Counted from the stretch's first letter, positions 20,630-31,710 are shown. The stretch: DNA of 64,000 nucleotides from Bactericera cockerelli (GCA_024516035.1 CM044962.1:9629595-9693594); one strand, 5' to 3'. The notes: generated from the letters alone by a model not told the origin. Translations and numbers: made by a program.

Positions 20630-20990
20630 GAACCTTTCATTGTCTTTCATTCTCTCTCCCCTTCCATTTTGTCTCTCTTCCTCTCTAACCTTCTATTATG
20701 TCTCTCTTTCTCTCCCTCCTTCTATTATGTCTCTCTTTCTTTCTCTCCTTCTATTATGTCTCCTTTCTCTCTCTCCTTCTATCATGTCTCCTTTCTCTCT
20801 CTCCTTCTATTATGTCTCTCTTTCTTTATCTTTTTTTCATTATGTCTCTCTCTCTCTCTCTCTTCTCCTGTGCTTCTCTCTCTCTCTCCCTCTCCCTCTC
20901 TCTATGTCTCTCTATAATGTCTCTCTTTCTCTGCCTCTCATTAATTTTTTCTCTCTCCCCCTCTGTCTCTCTCATTCTACATTATTTACC
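20630..20990. repeat. CT-rich pyrimidine tract
   Basis: CTCTCT with a recurring CTTCTATTATGTCTC motif. The Leu/Ser-rich open frames across it are low complexity. Followed after 65 bases by a GA tract, so the pair can fold. Confidence 0.9.
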
Positions 20991-21054
20991 TATGCAAAAG
21001 TTACTGCACGCGTCGAGAATATTCAATGTAAAATTCTGTGAAAAACTCATACTG

Positions 21055-21180
21055 ATTGGAGCGAGAAAGAGAAAAACGAAAGAGAGAGAGAGAGAGAGAG
21101 GGAGGGAGAGAGGAAGACAGAGAGAGAAAGAGAGAGAGAGGAAGAGATAGAGAGAGAGAGAGAGAGGAAGGAAGAGAGGA

Positions 21181-21220
<40 letters not shown>

Positions 21221-21240
21221 AAAAGAAGAGGAAGTGTATG
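21055..21240. repeat. GA-rich purine tract
   Basis: Imperfect (GA)n, complementary in type to 20630-20990. Confidence 0.9.
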
Positions 21241-21483
21241 AGCTTGTATGAGAAAAGTAAAATAACAGATTAGAGAGAAATACTAATTATGATGAAGAAG
21301 AAAAAAATCCAGAGGAAAAGTAATGTTGTTAAAGGTACGGACATAGCGAATGAGAGATTGATAGCTATTAGATAATAGATAAGGGAGAGAAGGAGAAAAA
21401 AAAGGAAAAATAAAAAGTATTCCCTTGATTAATTTGTTGCTATTAAAATAATTATGATTTTTTTTCATTCGTGTTACTCACTA

Positions 21484-22016
21484 GCACCATGCAACAAACA
21501 AATATTCAGAGACCTCCACTATTCATAAGCATTTATATTCAGAGACCTCTACTACTCAAAAGCAAATATTCAGAGACCTCTACTACTCAAAAACAATTAT
21601 TCAGTGACCCCCACTATTCATAAGCATATATTCAGAGACCTCTACTACACAAAAACAAATATTCAGAGGCCTCCACTATTCATAAGCATATATTCAGAGG
21701 CCTCTACTACTCAAACGGAAATATTAAAGACCTCAAAATCTCCACTACTCTGTACAAGAGATATCTACCCTCGACCACTCATTAGGAAATATTCAGAAAT
21801 CAGAGACCTCCACTACTCTGAAATAAATACGCAGAGACCTCCACTATTCATAAGCATATATTCAGAGACCTCTACTACTCAAAAGCAAATATTTAGAAAC
21901 CTCCAAATCTCCACTTCTCTGTGCAAGAGATCTCTACCCTTGACCACTCATTAGGAAATATTCAGAAATCAGAGACCTCCACTACTCTGAAATAAATACA
22001 CAGAGACCTCCAGGAA
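21484..22016. repeat. Minisatellite with higher-order structure
   Basis: Units of about 36 bases around ATATTCAGAGACCTCTACTA with alternation between CTACTACTCAAAAGCAA and CCACTATTCATAAGCAT. A longer block (CCTCAAAATCTCCAC to TAGGAAATATTCAGAAATC) occurs twice, at about 21730 and 21900. Confidence 0.85.
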
Positions 22017-22017
22017 G

Positions 22018-22232
22018 TGAACTGGTAGTCAAGTGGTTAACGCGCTAGTCTGATAATCCAGGTAGCGTAGGGATCCGTTGGTTCGAATCCCACCCAGTGC
22101 ATGAATTTTCCCTCATTAATTTGAGTTTGTTACCACATAATAATAAGACTCTAAGGAATCTGAAGCTGAAGTGGTAGAAAATGCTTTGAGCATTAACCTC
22201 GCCTGGTGGTTACCTTCCACAAAAGAGTGTTA
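22018..22232 (+). repeat. SINE-B copy
   Basis: Full-length B directly at the end of the minisatellite. Confidence 0.85.
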
Positions 22233-22887
22233 CTACTACCTCCACTGCTCCAAATCCTCTTCTCTATTATCACGACGACAAGATAACACAAAGCTCCAAA
22301 AGGGATTGCCCTGTCGGAAAGAGACAGCAGGGAGCAACTGCTTTGTCCCTTTTTGCGGGAATTAGCAAAGTGCCACTTTATAACGTGGGAATGGCACTGC
22401 GCCCCTCCCCCCCAAAATAGAAGAGACAGAGGGGTATCGGGGTGGTTCTAAAGTTGGAGAGAAGGGGAAATCCTTCTCCTGCATCCTCCAAAAGCAGGAG
22501 TGGGGGGATCTGGAGCAGGAGTGGGGGGATCTGTTCTTCCTGTGAGATAGTAATGAAGGGGGTATCCACCAAGCCTTGCCCAAGTATAGGGATAAGTGGA
22601 AGGCTCCTCTTGGTCCTTTCCACAGTGACCTCACCTTTCCACAGTTACGTTAGAGGCAGGAATGGTTTCGGAGAGAGAAAGGGTTTAGAAAATACGCGTT
22701 TCGTGTTATCGAAAAGACACCTTATCAATGCCAGTGTTGATGGCGCGTTGAAAAAACCAGTTCTTGAAGGACCACTCTAAAAATGGTCAAAATTGCTGAA
22801 ATTCAAAGGCCAACTCGAACTTCGATGTTCAAAGGATCAAAAACATGTCGAGAGGTCAAATGTATTGTGCTATAGATTATTATGAAT
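22233..22887. other. GC-richer unique block
   Basis: Above-average GC with a 21-bp direct repeat (GCAGGAGTGGGGGGATCTG) near 22494-22535. Overlapping frames on both strands (112, 90 and 81 codons) have no recognisable product, so none is called. Confidence 0.35.
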
Positions 22888-23062
22888 AATAAGGGTTGGG
22901 TGGAAGAGATTGCCATGGGCAATTAACCCCGCCCTTTAGTTAGGGCATGTGTATATATTTTGTTTCTTTTTTTTCTTGTTTATCCTATCAATATTGTCAA
23001 TTTTTATATTATTTGTCTGTATAAATTAATGATCTACTAATAAAGAGTTTCTAAATAAATAA
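22888..23062 (+). repeat. Repeat H copy
   Basis: Full H from GGGTTGGGTGGAAGAGATTG to the AATAAAGAG/TAAATAAATAAG end. Confidence 0.8.
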
Positions 23063-23094
23063 GCACTCAAAAAATAAGGGCTCAGAGTGCCTAC

Positions 23095-23465
23095 CTACAA
23101 AATAAATAGAGACAGGGCTTGTTGATAGGGGAGATGGGAGGCGGGCGAGGGAGTGTTGGGGGTGGGGGATTGGGGGCGAGGAAGTGTTGGGGGTGGGGGT
23201 TTGGAGACAAGGCGAGTTGGAGGTGGGTAAGTTTCGGGAGGCGGAGGTTGGCGGGGAAAATGCCGGTATGAAGACGTCTGGGTAGACTGAATGGAGGGGG
23301 TGGGTTTGTCTGGAGATGAGCAGGTAGGAGTGTATGGTGGGGGTGACATTGGGGAGTTGGGGGTGAGGATATTCGGCATGAAGAGGTAGAAGTGTGTGGA
23401 GGTGGATGGGTAGAAGTGTGTGGAGGTGAATGACGTGGGGAACAGAATGGGAAAGAGTGAGAGGT
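23095..23465. repeat. G-rich imperfect tandem tract
   Basis: Runs of GGGGGTGGGG and GGTAGAAGTGTGTGGAGGT on the + strand; G-quadruplex potential. The Pro-rich 94-codon minus frame follows from composition and is not called. Confidence 0.7.
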
Positions 23466-23654
23466 AATTATGTTTGGTTACGAGAGAAGAGTATCCTCAG
23501 AATCAGGAGGTGAGAGTAGAGTGGGACGGTGCGGTATAGACAAATGGGGAGGAAAAAGGGTTCCAGTATGGAGGATGACCGGTTTTTAAAAACGTCAAGA
23601 AAAAGACAGGAAAGAGAGAGAGAGAGCTTCAGAGTGAGGGAGAGAGAGAGATAG

Positions 23655-23711
<57 letters not shown>

Positions 23712-23897
23712 GAGAGAGGTATATAGATAGATAGATAGAGAGAGAGAGAAAGAGAGAGAGACAGAGAGAGAGAGATAGAGAGAGAGATAGATAGAATGAG
23801 AGAGAAAGATAGATAGAGAGGGAAAGAAGGAGAAAGTGGAAGAAAGAATAAGAGAGAGAAAGCACAGAAAGAAAGCATTAGAGGGAGAAAGATAAGG
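23466..23897. repeat. GA-rich purine tract
   Basis: Mostly (GA)n with GATA pieces from about 23600 on. Frames in it are low complexity. Confidence 0.85.
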
Positions 23898-24390
23898 ATA
23901 TGTTGGATAGGACCGGACATAAGAGGAGCAAGGATATCTTTAGGAGGGAATTTGAGGGGAGAAAGAAGAAAGAAAGGAAATGTTGGATAGGACCAGACAT
24001 AAGAGGAGCAAGGATATCTTTAGGAGGGAATTTAGTGGTAGAGGAATGGCAAATTGGAGAGGTCGGTATTTGAGGGGAACAAGAAGAAATATCTTTAGGA
24101 AGGAATTTGAGGGGAGAAAGAAGAAAGAAAGGAAATGTTGGATAGGACCAGACATAAGAGGAGCAAGGATATCTTTAGGAGGGAATTTAGTGGTAGAGGA
24201 ATGGCAAATTGGAGAGGTCGGTATATGAGGGGAACAAGAAGAAAAAATTTTAGGAGAGAATTCGAGGGGAGAAAGAAAGAAAAAGAAAGAATAAGATGGA
24301 TAGCAGAGGATATGAAAGAAGCAAGGATATCTTTAGGAGGGAACGGAAGAGGGGAAAGAAAGATAGGAGGGGGAAGATGTAGAGAGGAAA
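23898..24390. repeat. 156-bp purine-rich tandem repeat
   Basis: TGTTGGATAGGACC recurs at 23901, 23980 and 24136; units of about 156 bases built of two related halves near 78, each with AAGGATATCTTTAGGAGGGA. Ends about 30 bases before the candidate promoter. Confidence 0.85.
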
Positions 24391-24420
24391 GGAGAGGAGG
24401 AGGGGCACTCAGAAGTCCTA

Positions 24421-24698
24421 GTTTTCATAGGACGCGTCGGCGCAGTTGTGACGTCACAAATTTCGACTCTCTAGCGAAAATTTTTCGTCCTTTCCCGAAG
24501 AAGCGGTCCCATTCGTTCGTTAGTTGTCAGACCGCTCACTTCTGACGTAAAAATCGAGAAATTACCATTGAAAGTAGTGTGCGCATTTATTAAATTTTAT
24601 TTAGTTTATTGACTTTTTTCTGGTGGTACAAAAATTAGCTCTTTTTTCGCGACCGTGTGTGTTTGTGTGGAGCCGGTCTAATTTCGGCCGTTTTGTAG
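24421..24698 (+). promoter_or_regulatory. Candidate promoter and non-coding first exon
   Basis: CpG-rich block with a full palindromic CRE (TGACGTCA, 24449-24456), a second CRE-like TGACGTAA at 24543 and an initiator-like TCACTT at 24536. It ends in a strong splice donor (GTAG|GTAAGTG, GT at 24699-24700). There is no useful start codon before the donor, so the exon would be non-coding. The next plus-strand exon I can support is the futsch-like one at 41335, which has only 11 bases of 5' UTR before its ATG and so needs an upstream exon. I infer a link across a 16.6-kb intron; it could serve another gene. Confidence 0.45.
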
Positions 24699-24700
24699 GT

Positions 24701-25031
24701 AAGTGATAGCGGCTTGTCCTATAGGTCGCTTTTTTGTGATGTTTCGCACGATGACGTGGCGAATTTTTCGCCTGCAAATGCTGACTCATTGTTGTGTTTG
24801 GGAGAAGAGAGAGAGAGGGGGTGAAAATTTCGATCCGTGCTGATTTTCTTCCTAAGTGCAACTTTTCCACTTGTCGATAGGAAAAAAAGAGATCGAAATG
24901 TTTTATTGCGTATTGGTCCTAATTTATGTTTAAAGAGGTTTGCCATAAAAATCATGCCAATGCGAAAATGATGAAACATTTATTTTAACACATCTTTTTA
25001 CTTTCCATTACTTAGCAGGTGTAGAAAGTAT
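24701..25031. other. Unique sequence after the donor
   Basis: Moderately CpG-containing sequence with another TGACGTGG near 24752. Minus frames of 86-89 codons have no recognisable product. Confidence 0.35.
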
Positions 25032-25175
25032 TACCGACCTCAGTAGCTTGATCAATAAGACGGAGGACTTGTAACCTGGAGGTTAGTGGTTCAGGTCCCA
25101 GTTTTAGCGTAGATTTAAATAAAGAGTAGTTGTGATTGATATCCGAAAGTGATTAACACAAATATGATAACTTCT
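25032..25175 (+). repeat. SINE-C copy
   Basis: Full-length C ending AACACAAATATGATAACTT. Confidence 0.85.
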
Positions 25176-25247
25176 GAATTTAAAATAAATTAATTATAGA
25201 AAATATTGAAGTCGGTCCCTTTTTTTTCGGCGATATTTCAATTAATG

Positions 25248-25362
25248 ATTCTATTTGATTTAACGTCCTGATCAGGACGGAGGTTTTACCCTCCCTTTGC
25301 TGCTAATCGTACCAGAAACCCACATTAACCTCAGCTAGCTTGGTGAGGGCCGAAAATTTTTA
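25248..25362 (-). repeat. SINE-E 3' part
   Basis: Inverted: GATTCTATTTGATTTAACGT through AACCTCAGCTAGCTTGGTGA. Confidence 0.65.
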
Positions 25363-25404
25363 TGTGATATGGAAAGTTTAATTTGATTGTAATATTTCTT
25401 CGGA

Positions 25405-25632
25405 GTCTTCGCGTCCATCGGTTGGAATCCCAGAGCTCACGGGTTCGAAACCCAGCCCGCATAAGGAAGTCCTTCCATCAGGGATTTTGACCACATAATA
25501 CTACACATAATACCACATTTTGACCACATAATATGGACATGAAAGGAGCCTACACATTGGATCTGGGCGTCCATTAATCCTCTCACCACCGTGATTTAGG
25601 TATCAATACCTATCTCACGGACACGGAATTAT
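25405..25632 (+). repeat. Chimeric SINE A/E
   Basis: A-type head end (CACGGGTTCGAAACCCAGCC) and start of the A body, then the tail block also found after SINE-E at 35786 (GACATGAAAGGAGCCTA, GGCGTCCAT, CTCTCACCACCGTGATTTAG). Confidence 0.55.
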
Positions 25633-25640
25633 TATTACTA

Positions 25641-26025
25641 CTCAGCTACCACTTTGTGGTAGCTCAGTAGTAAATGTGGCACTCTTTGAATCTAGAGATT
25701 CCAGAGGCCACGGGTTCGAAACCCAGCCGGGACATGACAAGTTATCCTCCCCTTTTTAACACATAATAATAATATCGGGGTCCACTCATACCTCGTGAGG
25801 AAAAATGAGTAGCTTGTTAGCAGCGACCAGTGGCGGAATTAAAGACAAAAATAAGATATTGGGATATTAAAAGATACGGAAAAGTCCTATTATTCTGCGC
25901 TACCCACTAAAATTGTGTTATAATAACACAAAGAAACACATTATTATTATTAAATACGTCTTGGGCTCATTGCTAGAAATATGGAACTGATTAGACCTAG
26001 TCGATCAGTGTAAATAAGGTGATAT
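25641..26025 (+). repeat. SINE-A split by a SINE-D insertion
   Basis: A head and start of body to about 25771, then D, then the A remainder (ATACGTCTTGGGCTCATTGC to AATAAGGTGATATAATT) from about 25957. Confidence 0.75.
25772..25956 (+). repeat. 5'-truncated SINE-D nested in SINE-A
   Basis: Starts at CGGGGTCCACTCATACCTCG, ends in ACACAAAGAAACACATTATT. Confidence 0.8.
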
Positions 26026-26040
26026 AATTCCTATACTAAA

Positions 26041-26270
26041 AAGTGCACTGGTAGTGGTCAACGCGCTAGTCTGGTAATCCAGGTAGCATAGGGATCCGTT
26101 GTTTCGAATCCCACCCAGTGCATGGATTTTTCCTCATTTATTTTCGTATGTGACCACATAATAATATGAGTCTTAGGGTTAGGTGGTAGAAAACGCTTTA
26201 AGTATTAACCTCACCTGGTGGTTACCTTCCACTAAATAGTGTTGTTGTATAATTTATTATTATTATTTAA
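26041..26270 (+). repeat. SINE-B copy
   Basis: Full-length B, tail CACTAAATAGTGTTGTTG followed by ATT repeats. Confidence 0.85.
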
Positions 26271-26287
26271 TGATTTCTTGAAGTTCA

Positions 26288-26375
26288 CTGACCTTAGTTA
26301 TGAGATTGATAAGGCAACAAATTTTTAATCTGGAGGTCTGTTGTTCGAGTTCCAAATTGGAAATATTTTGAAAGT
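26288..26375 (+). repeat. Diverged SINE-C head
   Basis: CTGACCTTAGTTATGAGATT, then TCTGGAGGTCTGTTGTTCGAG. Confidence 0.55.
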
Positions 26376-26850
26376 TTTTGTTTAAAACAAACAAATATGC
26401 TCGATGAGGTAAGGTCTGCTGGAAAATTTAACCCAGTCATTTTATTATAACACTGTCATTCAGTGAGCCAGTTATCTAACTGGGGTCAGACCTTAAGTTA
26501 CCTACCGAGGTTATCTACCGCCAACCTCTGACCTCAAGTTATCTACCGCCAACCCCTGAGGTCTATAATGGTTGTGACTGTGCCGTTTGCCCGTTTTACA
26601 CCTTAAGTTGTGAGTTAGCGTTTTTTTTTTCGGATAGATTTTTCGTCAGTCGGGTAGACTTTTCAAATAAAATCTACCCATTTTTTTTCTTTTTTTTTTT
26701 GGGTGACCATTTTTAAATATAATAATAATATATTTATTTATTTTCTTTATAAAGAAACATTTATACTAAGGTACTTCTCCTAAGCTTTGAAGGGCTTCTA
26801 ATAGATGGGCTTCCTTATTTTTCGAGGTTAAACATTTCCAATCTCAACCA
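26376..26850. other. Unclassified, with a 28-bp duplication and T runs
   Basis: TTATCTACCGCCAACC occurs twice, 28 bases apart, near 26510-26565. T-rich runs follow at 26619-26700. Confidence 0.4.
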
Positions 26851-26940
26851 GGCTGATGTGGATAGCTGGTGCAATTCACAGCACTTGGAGGGCAAACCCC
26901 CGCCGTGGCCCTGAATACCTCTTCCATGACATTAAAACCC
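26851..26940 (+). repeat. SINE-E fragment
   Basis: GATGTGGATAGCTGGTGCAA and GGAGGGCAAACCCCCGCCGT match the E body. Confidence 0.5.
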
Positions 26941-26943
26941 AAC

Positions 26944-27121
26944 TTTTGGGTGGAAGAGATTGCCACAGGCAATAACCCCGCCCTTTAGGTAGGACATTAT
27001 TGTTATTTTCTTTTTTATTTATTTATTTATTTTGTCATTTTTTTGTTTTTCTTTTCTTTTCTTAATTTTATACTGTTACTATTGTACTTTGTCCTCCTAA
27101 TAAGGCTTACAAAAAAAAAAA
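26944..27121 (+). repeat. Repeat H copy
   Basis: Head GGGTGGAAGAGATTGCCACA; ends in TCCTCCTAATAAGGCTTAC and an A run. Confidence 0.8.
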
Positions 27122-27420
27122 CTTTTAATATTGGACATTGCAGGGTCCTTTTAACAACAAAAAATTCCTTTTTGGAAAATTAAATTTTATTATTATTTCG
27201 GGCGCAATGTTGTACATTAATTAGCGAGTTAATTTATATTTTGAACACGTTATAAGTATAATATGTTATATTGTATGTGGAGAATGTTTTTTTCGTGTAA
27301 TTTATATAAGGTCAAAAAACATGAAAAACAGAACACATTTGAACATAATATCAAGGTATTAGTCTTATTTGAACTTTTTTAAATGTCCAGGCTATTTTTC
27401 ATAACTTCAAATATGTACTC
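27122..27420. other. AT-rich, nothing recognised
   Basis: No frame or repeat found. Confidence 0.4.
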
Positions 27421-27423
27421 AGG

Positions 27424-27482
<59 letters not shown>

Positions 27483-27510
27483 GAGGGGGGGGGGAGAGAG
27501 AGAAAGGGTA
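27421..27510. repeat. GA microsatellite
   Basis: Nearly perfect (GA)n of about 55 bases with a G9 run. Confidence 0.9.
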
Positions 27511-27718
27511 ATGACCTTTAAGTTGAAGCCAAAGCTTTTGAAGGAATGCCGAAACATTATACCTAATATCAGCAGAAAGCAATAAAAAGAATTAATATAA
27601 ATGTTTTTTAATTTTCAACTACCTACATTTTTATTTATTTAAACGGTAGGTATGCTTTTAATACTAGAGAAAAGAGCTTTTAATATAACTTCCTAGAAAT
27701 TCAATAGTAAGGAATAAT

Positions 27719-27935
27719 GTGCACTGGTAGTCAATTGGTTAACGTGCTAAGTCTGGTAATCCAGGTGGGGTAGGGATCCGTTGGTTCGAATCGCACCCAG
27801 TGCATGAATTTTTCCTCATTAATTTGTGTTTGTGACCACATGATAATAAGACTCTGAGGGTTAGGTGGTAGAAAATGCTTTGAGCATTCACCTTGCCTGG
27901 TGGTTACCTTCCACCCAAGAGTGTTATTACTAAAC
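27719..27935 (+). repeat. SINE-B copy
   Basis: Full-length B. The minus 68-codon frame over it is SINE sequence. Confidence 0.85.
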
Positions 27936-28127
27936 AATCTTAATGTCTCTGTGTTCTTCCTACATAAAAATAAAATAAAACAAAATACATATGAACTCTC
28001 TTTCGTTTTACTATAGGCCGCGGTTGGTTGGCGCTACTTGGCGAACGCTCGCCTCCTGGCGAGCTTGATACATCAATTTGCAATTGTGGAGACCCAATCC
28101 TCTTCCATTATTACCGCATTAAATATA

Positions 28128-28252
28128 CAAGACGTATTATTATGTCGTCAAAACCACAAATGAGAAGATAACTTTTGTCATGTCTCGGCTGATTTTCGAA
28201 CCCGCGACCTCTCGATTACGGGATGACGCTTTGACGGCACTTGGCTAACGGG
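28128..28252 (-). repeat. SINE-A copy, diverged
   Basis: Inverted head and first part of body (AAGATAACTTTTGTCATGTC, TTTTCGAACCCGCGACCTCT). Confidence 0.65.
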
Positions 28253-28317
28253 GCGTTTCTATTATTATTATCATGACAAACACAAGAAAGTTGTATGAAA
28301 ATAGAATAAAAATAGAA

Positions 28318-28768
28318 AGGGATGGGTGGAAGAGATTGCCTAAGGCAATAACGCCGCCCTTTAGTTAGGACATATATTATATGTATAAATATATTTATTT
28401 ATTTTTTCTTTATTTTATTTCTCTTTGTACTTCTCTTATGTTGTATTTGTCATTATATGTGTTGTATATAATACTAGCCGTTTGCCCGTGCTTTGCAACG
28501 GGAATAAATTTCAAATTTACTAAGGCATGGCCGTACTGCTGGACAGCAATGCCTTTTTGAACTTTTTATATTTTTTCTGAACAAAGCGATAATGGTTTTG
28601 GGGGGGGGTCAATTCTGAGACATTTTTCGCTATCTCTTACCGTTTTGGCTAAACAACTCCGGACAAACAAACAAACAAACAAACATAGGTAGGTAGGTAG
28701 GTAGTCCTTTTTTCTGTTTTATATGTAGAGATGTGCAATTAATAAAGTGTAAATAAATAAATAAGTTC
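28318..28768 (+). repeat. Repeat H split by a second retroposon
   Basis: H head from GGGATGGGTGGAAGAGATTG to TGTGTTGTATATAATA near 28471; the H end ATTAATAAAGTGTAAATAAA resumes near 28738. Confidence 0.75.
28472..28735 (+). mobile_element. Retroposon with ACAAACAA/TAGG tail, nested in H
   Basis: CTAGCCGTTTGCCCGTGCTT start, a block near GGCATGGCCGTACTGC shared in part with 12541-12803, and a GGACAAACAAACAAAC run followed by TAGGTAGGTAGG. This layout is typical of short non-LTR/SINE copies in arthropods (recall). Confidence 0.6.
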
Positions 28769-28911
28769 CATCATGTCCCTTAGGACAGTAAGGTTACATT
28801 GAGCCAACATGGAAAAACAGACATTTTGCCATCAATTCAAATTAACAGAGCGGAACCTGCCATGGAAGATGTCGTATTGAACATAAAGACTCAGTCAATA
28901 GTTGACACACA

Positions 28912-28947
<36 letters not shown>

Positions 28948-29032
28948 TACACACACAAATAGAACAAGAGATATAGAGAGCGACTTATTAGAGAAGAACA
29001 GAGAGAGAGAGAGAGAGAGAGAGAACAGGTGA
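28912..29032. repeat. Compound CT/AC/GA microsatellite
   Basis: (CT)n, (AC)n and (GA)n in sequence. The 265-codon minus frame that starts here is low-complexity translation and is not called. Confidence 0.9.
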
Positions 29033-29199
29033 AATCAATCTTTTGGCTTTCCAAGTTTCCATCTTCGAAGATAGAGTGGGATTCAGAAAGATAAATGTAT
29101 AGAGGGAACCAGAGGATAGCAAGAGTGAAGAGAGATGTGGGCAATACAAATGAAAAAGACGTGCAATTTATTTTACCCAATGAGAAAGAAATAGATATT

Positions 29200-29760
29200 A
29201 ACAGAGACAGGCAGAGGAGGTATAGAGATAGGGAGAAAGAATTGAATTGAAAAGATAGAGAGAGGGTGAGAGAGAGAGGGAGAGGGAGAGAGGGAGACAT
29301 AGAGAGAGAGAGGGAGAGACAGGAAAGATAGGGAGAGATAGAGAGAGGGAGGGAGAGAGAGAAAGAGGTTAAGAGGTAAGCTTTCAGAGTTTCAACCATT
29401 TTTCCTGAACTTAAGGGAAAAACGACTTGAATTAGGATTATGGAAAAAGGTTTTGTGCGAAGGATTTTTTTTTCCTTTCTCTCTGTCCACCTCTTTCTCT
29501 TTTCTTTCCCTCCTTTCTCTCCCTCTCTTTCTCCTCCTCTCTCGTTCCCTTCTCTCTCTCTCCCTCCTAGATTTCCCTTCTCTTTCTCGCTCTCTCTTCT
29601 CTTCTCCCTTTCTCCTCTTTTTTCTCTCCTTCTCCTCTCCCTTTCTCTTCCTCTCTCATTCTTCTCTTCAGAACTTAATGTTAGACTCTCTGTCTCTCTC
29701 CGCGTCTTATTTTCTTTGTCTCTCATCTCACTCCCTCTTTCTTTTAATTCATTTTTCTTA
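29200..29760. repeat. GA tract followed by CT tract
   Basis: GA-rich 29231-29375 and CT-rich 29460-29740; complementary in type, so they can fold back. Confidence 0.85.
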
Positions 29761-29861
29761 ATTTATATCCTGCGCTTTTCCAAGGATTTCTTTCTAATTG
29801 AATTCATTAGAGCATTTGAAAGTAGAAATAATACAAGGCTGCATTAGGGTCTCAAAATACT

Positions 29862-30066
29862 TTTTAGTGGAAGGTAACCATCACCAGACAAGGTTAATGC
29901 TCAAAGCATTTTCTAGTACCTAACCCTCAGAGTCTTATTATTATGTGGTCACAAACTCAAATGAATGACGAAAAATTCGTGCACTGGGAGGGATTCGAAC
30001 CAACGGATCCCTGCGCTACCTGGATTACCAGACTAGCGTTTCAACTACTTGACTACCAGTACACAT
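29862..30066 (-). repeat. SINE-B copy
   Basis: Full-length inverted B. Confidence 0.85.
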
Positions 30067-30109
30067 CTCAGCCAGGAAACAATGTTAGTGTGTAGATATC
30101 CGGAGGAGT

Positions 30110-30185
30110 AAGAGAAGAAATATAGAGATAAAGGGCGAAAGAGAAAAGAAATGAGAAATAGAGAGCTATTATAGAAAGGAGATAT

Positions 30186-30246
<61 letters not shown>

Positions 30247-30300
30247 AGGCTATTCTGAAAAGGAAAAGAGAGAGAAAGCTATAGAAAGGAAAAGAGATAT
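30110..30300. repeat. GA tract
   Basis: Imperfect (GA)n; a short (CT)n follows at 30408-30452. Confidence 0.9.
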
Positions 30301-30410
30301 ATAATGAACTTATTTGACCATTACACGACTTTCTATTACAATTGAGAAAGTTTTACCAGAAATTTCCGAAAATTTCAAGCGTAAATTTGCGTCTGAGCGA
30401 GTAGTCGCTG

Positions 30411-30443
<33 letters not shown>

Positions 30444-30452
30444 TTCTCTTTA

Positions 30453-30921
30453 ATAAATGTAAATTACCATTGCTTGTACTTCCACTGGACTTGTCATAAC
30501 TTGTTTAATTACAAGTGCGTCTTCATAATTATATTCTTCTTCACCCTGTCTATTGAGTCCTATTTCAAATAGTGATTCTCGTGATCCACCCGATATAAAT
30601 TTATCTCATAAATTAATATGAATGAACGTTGTCACAAAATGGAATTCGAGTTTATCTGTATTTAATCTATTATAGTAGTTGTTATCTGATTTACCTATAC
30701 ATGTATTAGGTAAATTAAACTAATGATATTTTATCTTTACCAAAAGAGCAAAGTCATTGGACTTTTCCTGAATGTATGCAACGTTTCAACAAAAGATTCA
30801 AATTCATTGGTATTAAATTATCCTATTATGTTGAAAAATATCGAATAACAAAAGAAAAGGTGAGTGGGTTACTTTGGTAGTGGATAATTATGTATGTACT
30901 ATTTAATATACTAGTTCATTT
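30453..30921. other. AT-rich, nothing recognised
   Basis: No coding or repeat signal found. Confidence 0.4.
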
Positions 30922-31048
30922 ACCGACCTTAGCGGCTTGATAGATAGGGCGACGGACTTGTAACCGAGAGGTCGGTGGTTCAAGTCCTGGGTTCAGCGAA
31001 GATTTATTATAGCGAGTTTGAGTACTTGTGAGATCATGTGATTACCTC
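30922..31048 (+). repeat. SINE-C copy
   Basis: Head and body of C; the end AACACAAATATGATAACTT is missing. Confidence 0.75.
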
Positions 31049-31142
31049 GAATACTGATACCGCATTTCTACCCCTAAAATATGTGGTGTACCAGTAAATC
31101 TTATATTTAATCCCCAAGAAATACCTTTTCGTGGTATACTGC

Positions 31143-31345
31143 CTGTCCCGGTAGCTTATTGGTGAAGGCGGCATTCTGTGGATCTAGAGATTCCAGAGGT
31201 CGCGGGTTTGAAACCCAGCCGGAACATGACAAGTTATTCTTCCATTTGGGATTTTTACACATAATAATATATTATGTCTTGGGTTACTGCTGGAATAATG
31301 GGACTTAATAGTCCTAATCGGGCAGTATAAATAACGCGATATTAT
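31143..31345 (+). repeat. SINE-A copy, target of a SINE-E insertion
   Basis: Full A to AAATAACGCGATATTAT (31329-31345). That 17-base string is repeated at 31711-31727 after the E insertion, where the ATT tail of A continues. Confidence 0.85.
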
Positions 31346-31710
31346 TCTTGTGTATCCGTGGCCCGTGGCGTACCGGTTGTGACTACTGCCCGTAGTCCAG
31401 AGATCCTGAGTTCGATCCCCGGTCGGAGCAGACTTTCCGCACAGAAAATTCTGTTCCCTCGGAACACGTGAGGCTGGCAATTCCGGCCCTACCCAGGCAA
31501 GGTGAGGTTAATGTGGGTAGCTGGTACGATTCCCAGCGAATGGAGGGTAAAACCACCGTCCAAATCCAGGACGTTGAATCAAGTAGAATCGTTGGCGTTA
31601 GGAAGGGCATCCAGCCGTAAAAATGTGCTAAAACCAACCAACCTCAACTATGAGGTTGAACAACGTCGACCCTGCTTAAGCGGGATAAGACATTGTAAAA
31701 GAAGAAGAAG
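31346..31710 (+). repeat. SINE-E, full length, with a 17-bp target duplication
   Basis: Complete E: tRNA-like head (TGACTACTGCCCGTAGTCCA, GAGTTCGATCCCCGGTCGGA), body, and GAAGAAGAAG end. Flanked by the 17-bp duplication described for the host SINE-A, which shows retroposition. The best reference copy of family E in the window. Confidence 0.9.

Noticed and set aside
23095..23379. Pro-rich 94-codon minus frame
   Set aside because: Produced by the G-rich tandem tract; composition alone explains it.
28929..29726. 265-codon minus frame and similar long frames at 20601, 23468, 53655 and 57196
   Set aside because: They are translations of GA/CT microsatellites (Ser/Leu/Phe or Arg/Glu only) with no start context or splice support.
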